A program made the translations under genes and the position numbers. The notes beneath the pieces were generated by a model that saw only the letters and a program-made list of their open reading frames with translations, was not told where the DNA came from and searched no databases. Below, one piece after another: positions 29,484 to 38,749 of a stretch of DNA of 64,000 bases (positions within the stretch are counted from its first letter, which is position 1; each line of letters begins with the position of its first letter). Source of the DNA: Bog-473 sp963807775 (GTDB taxonomy: Bacteria > Actinomycetota > Acidimicrobiia > Acidimicrobiales > RAAP-2); assembly GCA_963807775.1 (NCBI GenBank), contig CAWECY010000016.1, positions 163,192 through 227,191 of the forward strand. The letters are read 5' to 3'.

Positions 29484-30478
29484 GCCGCCTTCTCCTGGCG
29501 GTCGAGACGTCGTGCGACGAGACGGCGGCGGCCGTCGTGGACGACTCGCTGGTCGTGCGCTCGTCCGTCGTGGCCAGCCAGATCGACCTGCACGCGGCCT
29601 TCGGCGGGGTGGTGCCCGAGCTGGCCAGCCGCGCCCACACAGAGACGATCACCGCCATCGTCGCCGTGGCGCTCGAAGAGGCCGGTGTCTCAGGATCGGA
29701 CGTGGAGGCGGTGGCGGTCACGTCGGGCCCCGGCCTGGTGGGCGCGCTCCTGGTCGGTATCGCCACGGCCAAGGCGCTGGCCCTGGGCTGGGGGGTCCCC
29801 GTCGTCGGCGTGAACCATCTGGAGGGACACCTGGCCAGTGTCTATCTGGCCGACCGGGAGGTCCCTTTCCCGCAGATCGCGCTCCTCGTGTCCGGCGGCC
29901 ACTGCATGTTGACCCGCGCCACCGCCCCGGGCTCGTACCAGTTGCTCGGCGAGACGGTGGACGACTCCATCGGCGAGGCCTACGACAAGGTGGCCCGGTT
30001 CCTCGGGCTCGGCTACCCGGGGGGCCCGGTGCTCGACCGCCTGGCCGCTTCGGGTTCGGACACGTTGCGCTTCCCCCGGCCCATGCTCTCGGAGGGCTAT
30101 GCCTTCTCGTTCTCCGGGCTGAAGACGGCGGTCGTGAACCACGTGCGGGCCAACCCGGACTTCTCGGAGACCGAGGTGGCGGCGTCGTTCGTCGCCGCCT
30201 GCATGGACGTGCTCTGCGCCAAGCTGCGCCGGGCCATGCAGGAGTTCGGGGATCCGGCCGTCGCCATCGTCGGGGGTGTGGCGGCCAGCCCTATCCTGCG
30301 GGCTCGTGCCCAGGCCCTGGCCGACGAATTCGGCACGCGGCTGCTCATCCCGCCCCAGTCCATGGCGACCGACAACGCCGCCATGATCGGCGTGGCCGGC
30401 TGGCAGAAGCTGGCTGCCGTCGGACCGAGCGACCCGGGCTTCGGGCCCGAACCGGACCTGCGTCTGCAGTTCGCCTAG
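29480..30478 (+). CDS. tsaD: tRNA N6-threonylcarbamoyladenosine transferase subunit
   Basis: 332 residues, normal length. ASKHA ATPase fold with metal-binding His113 and His117 in VNHLEGHL, the N-terminal LLAVETSCDETAAAVVDD, and LVSGGHCML. It transfers the threonylcarbamoyl group made by TsaC to A37 of ANN-decoding tRNAs. GTG 29480 overlaps the tsaC stop (GTGA). The usual actinobacterial partners tsaB, tsaE and rimI are not next to it. Confidence 0.97.
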   Translation: MSRLLLAVETSCDETAAAVVDDSLVVRSSVVASQIDLHAAFGGVVPELASRAHTETITAIVAVALEEAGVSGSDVEAVAVTSGPGLVGALLVGIATAKALALGWGVPVVGVNHLEGHLASVYLADREVPFPQIALLVSGGHCMLTRATAPGSYQLLGETVDDSIGEAYDKVARFLGLGYPGGPVLDRLAASGSDTLRFPRPMLSEGYAFSFSGLKTAVVNHVRANPDFSETEVAASFVAACMDVLCAKLRRAMQEFGDPAVAIVGGVAASPILRARAQALADEFGTRLLIPPQSMATDNAAMIGVAGWQKLAAVGPSDPGFGPEPDLRLQFA

Positions 30479-30493
30479 GACGTTCCCGAGCCA

Positions 30494-30517
30494 GCCCCGT
30501 CAGCCTCTGACGGGGGC
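30494..30517. terminator. Strong hairpin between convergent genes
   Basis: CCCCGTCAG (30495-30503) pairs perfectly with CTGACGGGG (30507-30515) around a 3-nt loop, 16 nt after the tsaD stop. It can serve both tsaD and the convergent operon. No clear T run. Confidence 0.65.
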
Positions 30518-30527
30518 CAAAGACGAC

Positions 30528-30827
30528 TCAAGCCTCGACCGGTCGGCGCCGGCGCCGGCGCCGGCGTTCCGCCCGGGATCCGATCAGGTGCGAGCTGAGG
30601 TCGATCAACACGCCGAAGGCGACGATGACCCAGCCGAACGGGTCCACACCCTTCCCCGGGGCGTAGACGAGCGCGTAGAAGAGCGTGGCGTACGGCAGGA
30701 AGATGAACCCGAGCACGCCTTCCCACCCGGAACGGAAGGCAATCGTCAGGCGATCGGTGAAGATCCAAAGCAGGAAGATCGCCAGGCGAGTCGAGAAGGC
30801 GGCAAAGAGAGCGAAGATGCAACCCAT
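30528..30827 (-). CDS. Small conserved membrane protein
   Basis: 99 residues with two hydrophobic segments (about 8-24 and 36-75) and a C-terminal run of nine arginines broken by few other residues. FLLWIFTDRLTIAF and GFIFLPYATLFYALVY resemble short membrane proteins common in actinobacteria without known function. It starts 3 nt after the acyl-CoA dehydrogenase stop, so it is the last gene of the fhs operon. The poly-Arg tail on the cytoplasmic side may bind lipid head groups or nucleic acid; that is a guess. Confidence 0.75.
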   Translation of the reverse strand: MGCIFALFAAFSTRLAIFLLWIFTDRLTIAFRSGWEGVLGFIFLPYATLFYALVYAPGKGVDPFGWVIVAFGVLIDLSSHLIGSRAERRRRRRRRPVEA

Positions 30828-30830
30828 CGT

Positions 30831-32066
30831 TCAGAGCGGGAGTCCGCCGGTCGCCTCGTTGGTCGACCCGGTGTCCTTGTAGGCGGCAATGGTGCGTTCG
30901 GCAATGCGCATCTGATGGATCTCGTCGGCGCCGTCGGCCAGGCGGGCCCAGCGCGCATGCTGGAGCATGCCGGCGAGGGGCGTATCGGTCGAGTAGCCGA
31001 GGGCGCCGTGCACCTGCATGGAGCGGTCAATGATCCGATTGAGGCTGTTGGCCACGAAGTGCTTGGCCATCGACACCTCGGTGCGGAAGTCCTCCCCCCG
31101 ATCGATCTTGTAGGCGGCGTGGAGCACCATGAGCTTGCACTGATACAACTCCATGGCCGAGTCGGCGATGAGCCACTGCACGCCCTGCTTCTCCGCCAAC
31201 AGCGAACCATGCGAATAGCGATGGAGGGCGCGGTCCACCATCATGTCGAGTGCGGTCTCTGCCTGCGCGATCCAGCGCATGCAGTGGGCCAGCCGGGCCG
31301 GACCCAACCGGTATTGGCCCAACTGGTGCCCGTTGCCGCGCCCGCCCAGGATCTGTGAGTCATGCACGCGCAGGTCCTCGATGACGATCTCGGAGTGCCC
31401 GGTCGATCCGTGCATCGTCTCCACTTCGCGCACGTCGTTCCATCCCTCGGCCGGGAGGTCGATGATGAAGGCCGTGTTGGCACCCCGCGAGCCCGGGGGC
31501 ACGTCGGGCTCGGTGCGGGCGATCAGGATGGCGAACTGGGCTCGGCGGGCGTTGGAGATGAACCACTTGTGCCCGTTGATGACCCACTCCTCCCCGTCCT
31601 GCTCGGCCCGGGTCTGGATGAGGGTCGGATCCGAGCCGGCCACCTCGGGCTCGGTCATGGCGAAGCAGGACATGGCGGTGCCGTCGCAGAGCCGACGCAG
31701 ATAGTTGTCCTTCTGGGCGTCGGTACCCCAGTGAAGAAGGGTGTGCATGTTGCCCTCGTCCGGCGCCATGCAGTTGAGGATCCAGGGGCCGAGACGTGTC
31801 TTGCCGGACTCGGCCTGCACCATGGCCAACTCGACGTGGCCGAGGCCCATGCCACCCCACTCCTTGGGCATGTGCGGCAGCCAGAGCCCCTCTCGCTTGG
31901 CCTCCTCCCGCAACTCCAGGATGGTGACCAGGTACTCGTGGCGCGAGGTCACCCGGTTCTCATCGTCAAAGCCCTTGATGCGCGGCTGCACCGTGTCCTG
32001 GATGAACGAGCGCACCCGCCGGCGGATCTCCTCGTGCTCCGGAGCCAGGGTGAAGTCGATTGCCAT
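30831..32066 (-). CDS. Acyl-CoA dehydrogenase (ACAD10/11-like branch)
   Basis: 411 residues. N-terminal FTLAPEHEEIRRRVRSFIQD, FAD-binding CFAMTEPEVAGSDPTLIQT, HKWFISNA, and a C-terminal GADEIHQMRIAERTI. The last segment replaces the FEGT(S)EI motif with its catalytic Glu by DGADEIH, typical of the ACAD10/11-like group that can act on 4-hydroxy or long-chain acyl-CoAs. ATG 32066 has a GAGGAGG site. It lies 15 nt after fhs in the same operon. Substrate unknown. Confidence 0.92.
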   Translation of the reverse strand: MAIDFTLAPEHEEIRRRVRSFIQDTVQPRIKGFDDENRVTSRHEYLVTILELREEAKREGLWLPHMPKEWGGMGLGHVELAMVQAESGKTRLGPWILNCMAPDEGNMHTLLHWGTDAQKDNYLRRLCDGTAMSCFAMTEPEVAGSDPTLIQTRAEQDGEEWVINGHKWFISNARRAQFAILIARTEPDVPPGSRGANTAFIIDLPAEGWNDVREVETMHGSTGHSEIVIEDLRVHDSQILGGRGNGHQLGQYRLGPARLAHCMRWIAQAETALDMMVDRALHRYSHGSLLAEKQGVQWLIADSAMELYQCKLMVLHAAYKIDRGEDFRTEVSMAKHFVANSLNRIIDRSMQVHGALGYSTDTPLAGMLQHARWARLADGADEIHQMRIAERTIAAYKDTGSTNEATGGLPL

Positions 32067-32081
32067 AACGCCTCCTCGGGC

Positions 32082-33779
32082 CTAGTACAGACCCACTACG
32101 TTGCCGTCCTCGTCAATGTCGATCTTTTCGGCGGCTGGGCTGCGGGAGAGCCCGGGCATCGTGCGCATGTCACCGCTGACCAGGTAGACGAAACCGGCGC
32201 CCACATTGGCCCGCGCCTCGCGCACAGGCAAGCGCCAGCCCCTCGGGGCACCCAGCAGCTTGGGGTCGGAGGAAATGGAGAGGTGGGTCTTGGCAATGCA
32301 CACCGGGAGGCGGCCGAAGCCGGCCTTCTCGTAGTTGTCGAGGTGCCTGGCCGCGGCCGGCAGGTAGTCGACCCCGTCGGCGCCGTAGACCTCGGTGGCA
32401 ATGGTCTCGATCTTCTGGCGCAGGCTGGCGTCATCGTCGTAGAGCATGCGGAACTCGCTGGGTTCGTCGCAGGCCTCGACCACCGCCTCAGCCAGGTCCA
32501 CGGCGCCCTTGCCTCCATTGATGAAGTGCGTGCACACCGCAGTGCGCACGCCGACAGACGCCGCGATCTCACGAATGGCGGCGTGTTCGGAGGGGAGGTC
32601 GTCGTCGAACGCGTTGATGGCCACGACGGGCGTCACCCCGTGCCGGCGCACGATGGCCAGATGGGCCAGCAGGTTGGCCGCACCCAGGTGCACCTCGTCC
32701 GGGTTTTCCTCCACCATGGCCGGTGGAAGTGGGCGACCGGCCACCACCTTGTGACGGCCCGAGTGGAGCTTGAGCGCGCGCACGGTCGTGACGACGACCG
32801 CGGCGTCCGGCACGAGGCCGGACGTACGGCACTTGATGTTGAAGAAGCGCTCCGCTCCCATGTCCGAGCCGAACCCCGCTTCGGTGACGAGGTACTCGCC
32901 GGCATGGATGCCGATCAGGTCGGCCACCACCGACGAGTTGCCGTGGGCGATGTTGCCGAAGGGGCCCGCGTGCACGAGGACGGGTGTGTTCTCGAGTGTC
33001 TGCAGGAGGTTGGGCTTGATCGCGTCACGCATGATGACGGTCATGGCCCCGGCCGCCTTGAGTTGCTCGGCGGTCACCGGCTCGCCATCGGGCGTGTAGC
33101 CGACCACGATGCAGCCGAAGCGCCGGCGTAGGTCGCGCAGAGAGGTGGAGAGGGCCAGGACGGCCATCACCTCGGACGCGGCCGTGATGTCGAACCCCGT
33201 CTGGCGCGGGGTCCCGTCGTCGCGGCTCCCGAGCCCGCTGACGATGGTGCGCAGGGACCGGTCGTTGACGTCAAGGACACGCTTCCACGTGATGCCGTGG
33301 GGATCGAGATTCAGGGCGTTGCCGGAGTAGATGTGGTTGTCCACCATGGCGGCCAGGAGGTTGTTGGCTGCGGTGACGGCGTGCAGGTCACCGGTCAGGT
33401 GGAGGTTGAGGTTCTCGAAGGGGACGACCTGGCTGTAGCCCCCGCCCGCGGCGCCGCCCTTGATGCCGAAGGTGGGTCCCATGGAGGCCTGGCGTATGGC
33501 GATGGTGGCCTTCCGGCCGATGCAGCCAAGGGCTTGGCCCAGGCCCACCGTGGTCGTCGTCTTGCCCTCCCCGAGGGGCGTCGGGGTCACGGCCGTCACG
33601 ACGACGTAGCGGGCCGGCGGCCGGTCGGCCAGGGCGGCCACGGCGTCGAGGCGCACCTTGGCCACGTAGCTGCCGTAGGGCTCGAGCAGATCGCTCCCGA
33701 TCCCCATCTGGGCCGCCACCTCCGTGATTGGGCGGAGCGTGGCGCGCCGCGCGATCTCAATGGCCGGGGGCAGGGACAC
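32082..33779 (-). CDS. fhs: Formate-tetrahydrofolate ligase
   Basis: 565 residues, full length. The ATP P-loop is PTPLGEGKTTTTVGL, with GIKGGAAGGGYSQVVP and NLHLTGDLHAV following. It makes 10-formyl-THF from formate, ATP and THF in one-carbon metabolism. The start is GTG 33779. First gene of the fhs / acyl-CoA dehydrogenase / small membrane protein operon. Confidence 0.97.
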   Translation of the reverse strand: MSLPPAIEIARRATLRPITEVAAQMGIGSDLLEPYGSYVAKVRLDAVAALADRPPARYVVVTAVTPTPLGEGKTTTTVGLGQALGCIGRKATIAIRQASMGPTFGIKGGAAGGGYSQVVPFENLNLHLTGDLHAVTAANNLLAAMVDNHIYSGNALNLDPHGITWKRVLDVNDRSLRTIVSGLGSRDDGTPRQTGFDITAASEVMAVLALSTSLRDLRRRFGCIVVGYTPDGEPVTAEQLKAAGAMTVIMRDAIKPNLLQTLENTPVLVHAGPFGNIAHGNSSVVADLIGIHAGEYLVTEAGFGSDMGAERFFNIKCRTSGLVPDAAVVVTTVRALKLHSGRHKVVAGRPLPPAMVEENPDEVHLGAANLLAHLAIVRRHGVTPVVAINAFDDDLPSEHAAIREIAASVGVRTAVCTHFINGGKGAVDLAEAVVEACDEPSEFRMLYDDDASLRQKIETIATEVYGADGVDYLPAAARHLDNYEKAGFGRLPVCIAKTHLSISSDPKLLGAPRGWRLPVREARANVGAGFVYLVSGDMRTMPGLSRSPAAEKIDIDEDGNVVGLY

Positions 33780-33889
33780 CGAGGTCGATCATGCCAGAAC
33801 GGCCGGCCGGGAAACCCTGGTGACAGGGCCTCTGGTCGGCGGCAAGAGGGCGAGGGGCCGGGCCGGGCCGGCCCGGGCCGTGTGCACAG

Positions 33890-33906
33890 ATACCCCTGGG
33901 GGGTAT
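33890..33906. promoter_or_regulatory. csoR: CsoR-type operator overlapping the csoR promoter
   Basis: ATACCCCTGGGGGGTAT: arms ATACCCC and GGGGTAT around TGG, the form expected for CsoR/RcnR-family operators. It overlaps the TATACT -10 hexamer (33904-33909), which ends 6 nt before the csoR ATG. Confidence 0.85.
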
Positions 33907-33915
33907 ACTTCCGGC

Positions 33916-34227
33916 ATGTCTGAGAACGAGACCACGTCCGCCGGCGCCCCGGGCTACTCCGACGACAAGGACGCCGTGCTCAAGCGGCTGCGGCGCATCG
34001 AGGGGCAGGTGCGCGGGCTGCAGCGGATGGTGGAAGAGGACCGCTACTGCATCGAGGTCCTGGAGCAGATCTCGGCGGCCAGCCGGGCTCTGCAGTCGGT
34101 GGCGCTGGAGTTGCTCGACGACCACATGGCGCACTGTGTGGTCGACGCCGTCCGTGCGGGCGGTGACGCGGCCGAAGAGAAGCTGTCCGAGGCGTCGGCC
34201 GCCATCGGGAGGCTCGTGCGGTCATGA
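33916..34227 (+). CDS. csoR: CsoR-family copper-sensing repressor
   Basis: 103 residues, all-helical. The Cu(I) ligands of CsoR are present with exact spacing: Cys45 in RYCIEVLEQ, His70 and Cys74 in DDHMAHCVVDA (25 and 4 residues apart, as in the M. tuberculosis protein). LKRLRRIEGQVRGLQRM is the DNA-facing first helix. ATG 33916 follows TATACT by 6 nt and lacks a ribosome site. The protein should bind the operator at 33890-33906 and release it with Cu(I). It overlaps the permease gene by 4 nt. Confidence 0.95.
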   Translation: MSENETTSAGAPGYSDDKDAVLKRLRRIEGQVRGLQRMVEEDRYCIEVLEQISAASRALQSVALELLDDHMAHCVVDAVRAGGDAAEEKLSEASAAIGRLVRS

Positions 34228-35459
34228 GCGTCCTGGTCGAGATCGGGCGGGTCGCCCGGGAGGCGTTCGCCATGTTCTGGCTGACGCTGTGGCCCCTGAT
34301 CCTCGGCTTCACGTTGGCCGGGGCCATCCAGGCCTTCACCCGTAGGTCCTCGCTGCAGCGAAATCTCGGGACCCACGGACCGGGCGCCGTCCTGCGCGCC
34401 TCCGGTTTCGGCATGGCGTCGTCGTCGTGCTCCTACGCTGCCGCCGCCGTGGCGCGGTCGCTGGTGGCCCGGGGCGCCGACTTCGTGACGGCGATGGTCT
34501 TCATGTTCGCCTCGACCAACCTGGTGATCGAGCTCGGCATCGTGCTGGTCGTGCTGATCGGCTGGCAGTTCGCCGTGGGCGAGTTCTTCGGCGGCGCGGT
34601 CATGATCGTCCTGTTGGCCACCGTCGGTGTGCTGTGGCTACGCGGCCGGCCCGTGGCCGACGCACCCCGCCGCACCGGGTCCGGGCGGCAGACGGGCGGC
34701 GGGCCCTCCAAGGACGCGCGCACGATCGACGGCTGGGCCGACGCGGCCGGGTACACGCTGGGCGACCTGAAGATGGTCCGCCGGGAGCTGGTGGTCGGCT
34801 ACGGCATCGCCGGGCTGCTCGCCGTCGTGGTGCCCCAGCACGTGTGGAACGCGTTCTTCGTGAGCGGCCACGGGTTCTGGACGAGCCTGGAGAACGCCGT
34901 CGTCGGCCCGCTCGTCGCGCTGGTGGCCTCGGTGTGCTCCATCGGCAACGTCCCGCTGGCCGCGGCGTTGTGGGCGGGGGGTATCTCGTTCGGGGGTGTC
35001 ATCGCGTTCATCTTCGCCGACCTGATTGCGTTCCCCATGCTGCTCGTGTACCGGCGCTACTACGGCACGCGCATGGCGCTGCGCATGCTGCTCGTCTTCT
35101 GGGGTGTCATGTCGGTGGCCGGGCTGGCGACCGAGTACGCGTTCGGGGCGGTGGGGCTGGTGCCGGTGACGCGCCATGCCGTGTCGACGGCGGCGCTGTC
35201 ACTCGGGCCGACGACCGTGCTCAACGTCGTGTTCCTGTTGCTGCTCGTCGGGCTGGTGGTGCTGAGCCGGCGGCGGGTGGGTGACACGGCGGCGGTGGAC
35301 CCGGTGTGCGGCATGCAGGTGCGGACGGCCGAGGCGCCGGCGTCGCTGGAGGAGGGTGACCTGAAGGTGTACTTCTGCTCCGAGCGTTGCCACGACCGCT
35401 ACGTGGGGGCGCCGACCGTGGGGCCGGACCGCCGGCAGGCCGGGGTCGGTAGCCTCTGA
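34224..35459 (+). CDS. Permease (DUF318/ArsP-like) fused to a C-terminal YHS metal-binding domain
   Basis: 411 residues. Two related membrane halves, about eight to ten helices, each with a conserved Cys in the permease-family loop: ASSSCSYAA (Cys69) and SVCSIGNVP (Cys238). After the last helix a YHS domain begins: DPVCGM (Cys362) and YFCSERCHDRY (Cys385, Cys389). YHS domains occur on copper ATPases and other metal proteins. With CsoR control this is probably a copper, or other soft-metal, efflux system that does not use a P-type ATPase. No CopZ or CopA lies nearby. Confidence 0.85.
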   Translation: MSVLVEIGRVAREAFAMFWLTLWPLILGFTLAGAIQAFTRRSSLQRNLGTHGPGAVLRASGFGMASSSCSYAAAAVARSLVARGADFVTAMVFMFASTNLVIELGIVLVVLIGWQFAVGEFFGGAVMIVLLATVGVLWLRGRPVADAPRRTGSGRQTGGGPSKDARTIDGWADAAGYTLGDLKMVRRELVVGYGIAGLLAVVVPQHVWNAFFVSGHGFWTSLENAVVGPLVALVASVCSIGNVPLAAALWAGGISFGGVIAFIFADLIAFPMLLVYRRYYGTRMALRMLLVFWGVMSVAGLATEYAFGAVGLVPVTRHAVSTAALSLGPTTVLNVVFLLLLVGLVVLSRRRVGDTAAVDPVCGMQVRTAEAPASLEEGDLKVYFCSERCHDRYVGAPTVGPDRRQAGVGSL

Positions 35460-35465
35460 GAGGCG

Positions 35466-35487
35466 CGCCCGCCCGCACGGGTGGGCG
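35466..35487. terminator. GC hairpin after the permease gene
   Basis: CGCCCGCCCG and CGGGTGGGCG form a 10-bp stem (one G-T pair) with a 2-nt loop, 6 nt after the permease stop. Likely ends the csoR operon. Confidence 0.5.
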
Positions 35488-35514
35488 ATCCGCCAGCACA
35501 GAGGGAGTGGTGCC

Positions 35515-36027
35515 ATGTCCAAGACCGACGGAGTTTTCATCTACATCGGGACCTATGCCAGCGCGGTCGATGCCCGGGCCGACTACGACGTCGTGAAGGA
35601 CATGCACTCCATGGGAGCGGTGGGCACCTACGACGCCGCCGTCGTGACCAAGGACGACGACGGCAAGGTGCACGTGAACAAGGACGAGACGACGACACGC
35701 CACGGCGCGTGGGGCGGGGCCGGTGTGGGAGCGCTGGTGGGGATCTTGTTCCCGCCGTCCATCATCGGCTCGGCCATCGTCGGGGCGGCCATCGGCGGCG
35801 TGAGCGGGCACCTGTGGAAGGGAATGTCCCGGGCCGACGTCAAGGAATTCGGTGAGGTCATCGACTCGGGCGAGGCGGCGTTGGTCATCGTGGGCGAGAC
35901 GACCATTGAGTCGTATCTCGACAAGATCGAGCTGAAGGCGCAGAAGCGGGTGGCCAAGGAGCTCGAGCTCGACAAGGGCAAGATCGACGCCGCAGTGCAG
36001 GAGGCCGCCAAGTCGATCTCCTCCTGA
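35515..36027 (+). CDS. DUF1269-family protein with glycine-rich membrane segment
   Basis: 170 residues. The central GGAGVGALVGILFPPSIIGS and following GAAIGGVSGHLW (about 67-101) form a glycine-zipper membrane hairpin; flanking parts are soluble, with FIYIGTYASAVDARADYDVVKDM at the start (shown in part: YASAVDARADYDVVKDM). The family is widespread and uncharacterised; some members associate with stress or envelope functions. A GAGGGAG site precedes ATG 35515. Single gene. Confidence 0.8.
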   Translation: MSKTDGVFIYIGTYASAVDARADYDVVKDMHSMGAVGTYDAAVVTKDDDGKVHVNKDETTTRHGAWGGAGVGALVGILFPPSIIGSAIVGAAIGGVSGHLWKGMSRADVKEFGEVIDSGEAALVIVGETTIESYLDKIELKAQKRVAKELELDKGKIDAAVQEAAKSISS

Positions 36028-36111
36028 GGGGGACGGGACGGGGACGGGGCGGCTCGGGCCGGGTAGCGTCACGGCCACTCGGCGGCCCGCCGGTGCCGCT
36101 CGCCGAACACC

Positions 36112-37305
36112 ATGATCGTCCTCCACATCCTGTCTCTGCTCTTCGGCATCGTCCTCATGCTGTCGGTCCTGGGCTCGGCGCTGAAGACGGTCGTGCTGCC
36201 GCAGGAGGGCTTCGCTCGCCTGTCCCAAGCGGTGTTCGCCCTGGTCTACCGGCTGCTGGTGCACCGCTGGAGTTCGGAGGCGCGCAGCCGGGCCTTGCAG
36301 CGGCTCTACGCCCCGGTGTCCCTGGTGACCCTCCCCCTGGTGTGGATGATCCTCATGGCCATCGCGTTCACCTTCATCTTCTGGGGCACGGGCTCGCTCC
36401 ACTGGCAGAAGGCGTTCGAGTTCAGCGGGTCGTCCCTGACCACGCTCGGCTTCGCCGAGCCGGACACGGCCTCCCGGATCTGGCTCGCCTTCATTGAGGC
36501 CGTCATCGGGCTCGGGCTGGTCGCCCTCCTCATCAGCTACCTGCCGACCATCTTCTCGGCCTACAACTCGCGGGAGCGGGGCATCATCAACCTGCGGCCG
36601 GTGGCGGGTGCTCCGGCCGTCGCCACCGACCTGTTGCTGAACCTGCACCGCATCGGCCTGCTCGACAGTATGGATTTCTGGCGCAACCAGGCCGACTGGA
36701 TGCTCGACATCGAGCAGACGCACACGGCGTTTCCCACCTTGACCTTCTTCCCCGAGACCAACGACGACCACGCGTGGGTCGCCACGGTCGGCGCGCTGCT
36801 GGACGCGGCGGCGCTGGTCGCCTCGGCGTCCGAAACGCAGGCAGGCGAGCTCTTCGCAGACGTCGAGAAAGGGCCGCTCATGGTCCTCGTCTACGGCGTG
36901 CCCGGGATCAATCGGGTGGCCCGGGCAGCGAACGTCCCGCTGCCTGCGCCGCCCAGGGTGCAGGAGCTCACGGATCACTACGGGGAGCCACCTCCGGCGA
37001 TCAGCATCAGCCGAGACGAATACGAGGCCGCCATGGCGTCCCTGACGCCCATCCTGGTCGTGGCCGAAGGGCGGGAAGAGGAGGCCTGGCGACGGTTCGC
37101 CTGGATGCGCTCGGCCTACGACGAGGCGCTGCGGGCCTTGGCCGGACTGACCAAGGCGCCGCCCGCCTTGTGGACGACCGACCGGCCGGCCAAGGTGGGG
37201 AGGCCGCGCTTTATGCGGCGACGACCCCTCTTCGTCGACTGGACGGTCAACCTGGCGGGGGCGGCCAGCGGGACGGGGGCGGCCGCCTCGGCTACAGGTG
37301 GCTGA
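36112..37305 (+). CDS. Two-helix potassium-channel-like membrane protein with degenerate filter
   Basis: 397 residues. N-terminal helices (about 4-25, 80-100, 125-150) frame a pore-loop-like SGSSLTTLGFAEP at about 104-116, where classic K+ channels have TVGYG. The long C-terminal part (150-370) is soluble and helical. Ion selectivity cannot be predicted with TTLGF. Its 3' end overlaps the convergent gadB gene by 14 nt. A link to gadB acid resistance is possible but unproven. Confidence 0.7.
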   Translation: MIVLHILSLLFGIVLMLSVLGSALKTVVLPQEGFARLSQAVFALVYRLLVHRWSSEARSRALQRLYAPVSLVTLPLVWMILMAIAFTFIFWGTGSLHWQKAFEFSGSSLTTLGFAEPDTASRIWLAFIEAVIGLGLVALLISYLPTIFSAYNSRERGIINLRPVAGAPAVATDLLLNLHRIGLLDSMDFWRNQADWMLDIEQTHTAFPTLTFFPETNDDHAWVATVGALLDAAALVASASETQAGELFADVEKGPLMVLVYGVPGINRVARAANVPLPAPPRVQELTDHYGEPPPAISISRDEYEAAMASLTPILVVAEGREEEAWRRFAWMRSAYDEALRALAGLTKAPPALWTTDRPAKVGRPRFMRRRPLFVDWTVNLAGAASGTGAAASATGG

Positions 37306-38692
37306 AGCCGCCTGACTCCTCTTTCGTCATGGACACCGTCACGGGGTGGCGGTCGAAGTGGCCGATGGCCTGCGTCATGTCGTCGAGCAGGAGCCCCGCC
37401 AGGTCCCGGCTGACGCCCTGGCGCACCAGGATGCGCTGGACCGAGATGTCGGCGACGGACCCCGTCAGCGGGTAGGCCGGCACCTGCCAGCCCCGCGTCC
37501 GCAGGCGGTCGGCGATGTCGTAGAGCGTGTACCCCGGGTCCTCGCCCTCCCGGATGCGCCAGGCCACCGAGGGGATGCCCGTGAGAGGGTCGGAGTCGCA
37601 CAGCAGCTCGAACGGCCCGAGCTTGACGATCTCCGCCGCCAGGAATTGGCCGGTGTTGTAGCAGGCGGTGTGCACGTTGTGGTAACCGTTCGTCCCCAGG
37701 CGGATGAAGTTGTAGTACTGGGCCACGATCTGGCCCGCGGGCCGGGAGAAGTTGATCTGGAAGACCGGCATGTCCCCGCCGAGGTAGGTCACGTGGAAGA
37801 TGAGGTCGTCGGGCAGCTCCGCTGTGTCGCGCCACAGGACCCAGCCCACGCCCAGGGGCGCCAGCCCGAACTTATGCCCTGAGGTGCTGATCGACTTCAC
37901 CCGCGGGACCCGGAAGTCCCACAGGATGTCCGGCGCGCAGAAGGGAGCCAGGAAGGCTCCGCTGGCCCCGTCCACGTGGATGTCGATATCGAGGCCCGTG
38001 TCCTCCTGGAGCTTGTCGAGCGCCTCGGACAGCGCGAGCACCGGCTCGTAGGCACCCGTGTAGGTCACGCCGAAAGTCGGCACCACCATGATGGTGTTCT
38101 CGTCGACCTGCTCGAGCATCTGCTCGACGTCCATGCAGTAGCGACCCGGGGACATGGGGATCTCGCGCATCTCGATGTCCCAGTACTTGGCGAATTTGTG
38201 CCAGACCACCTGGACCGGCCCACACACCATGTTGGGCGACTCGGTCGACTTCCCCTCCGCCTTGCGCTTGGCCCGCCAGCGCCATTTGGCCGCCATCCCA
38301 CCCAGCATGCAGGCCTCCGAGGATCCGATGGCCGAGCAGCCGACCGGGTCCTCGGTCGTGGGCGCGTTCCACAGGTGGGCCAGGATCGAGACACAGCGGC
38401 GCTCGAGCTCGGCCGTCTGCGGGTACTCGTCCTTGTCGATGAGGTTCTTGTCGATGCAAAGGTCCATCATCTTGTGGACCTCGGGCTCCTCCCACGTCTG
38501 GCAGAACGTGGCCAGGTTCTGGCGCGCGTTGCCGTCGAGGAGCAGCTCGTCGGAGATCGCCTGGAACGCCTCGACGGGCGGCATCCCATCGGAAGGGCAG
38601 TGGTGCGACGGGAGGCCCAACCGCATGTCCCGGTCGGCGTAGAGCGAGTCGAGCAATCCCTCCCGGAGCGTCTCCCTCTTGTGCAACGGCAT
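37292..38692 (-). CDS. gadB: Glutamate decarboxylase (PLP)
   Basis: 466 residues, the same size as E. coli GadA/B. PLP is held by Lys274 in SISTSGHKFGLAPLG and Asp241 in HVDGASGAFLAPF. The C-terminus ends SGGFSHL, echoing the E. coli tail whose His closes the active site at neutral pH. It converts glutamate to GABA and consumes protons. No GadC antiporter or regulator is nearby. ATG 38692 follows AAGGGGG. Upstream lies a TACGG direct repeat that may be promoter-related. Confidence 0.95.
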   Translation of the reverse strand: MPLHKRETLREGLLDSLYADRDMRLGLPSHHCPSDGMPPVEAFQAISDELLLDGNARQNLATFCQTWEEPEVHKMMDLCIDKNLIDKDEYPQTAELERRCVSILAHLWNAPTTEDPVGCSAIGSSEACMLGGMAAKWRWRAKRKAEGKSTESPNMVCGPVQVVWHKFAKYWDIEMREIPMSPGRYCMDVEQMLEQVDENTIMVVPTFGVTYTGAYEPVLALSEALDKLQEDTGLDIDIHVDGASGAFLAPFCAPDILWDFRVPRVKSISTSGHKFGLAPLGVGWVLWRDTAELPDDLIFHVTYLGGDMPVFQINFSRPAGQIVAQYYNFIRLGTNGYHNVHTACYNTGQFLAAEIVKLGPFELLCDSDPLTGIPSVAWRIREGEDPGYTLYDIADRLRTRGWQVPAYPLTGSVADISVQRILVRQGVSRDLAGLLLDDMTQAIGHFDRHPVTVSMTKEESGGFSHL

Positions 38693-38749
38693 GGGCGGGG
38701 CCCCCTTGTCACTCGGTTCGGGTGGTCGGTCCGTACCGTACCGTTCTAG

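Noticed and set aside
31362..33131. Plus-strand open frame of 589 codons antisense to fhs and acyl-CoA dehydrogenase
   Set aside because: Antisense artefact of third-position GC bias; both genes on the other strand are complete.
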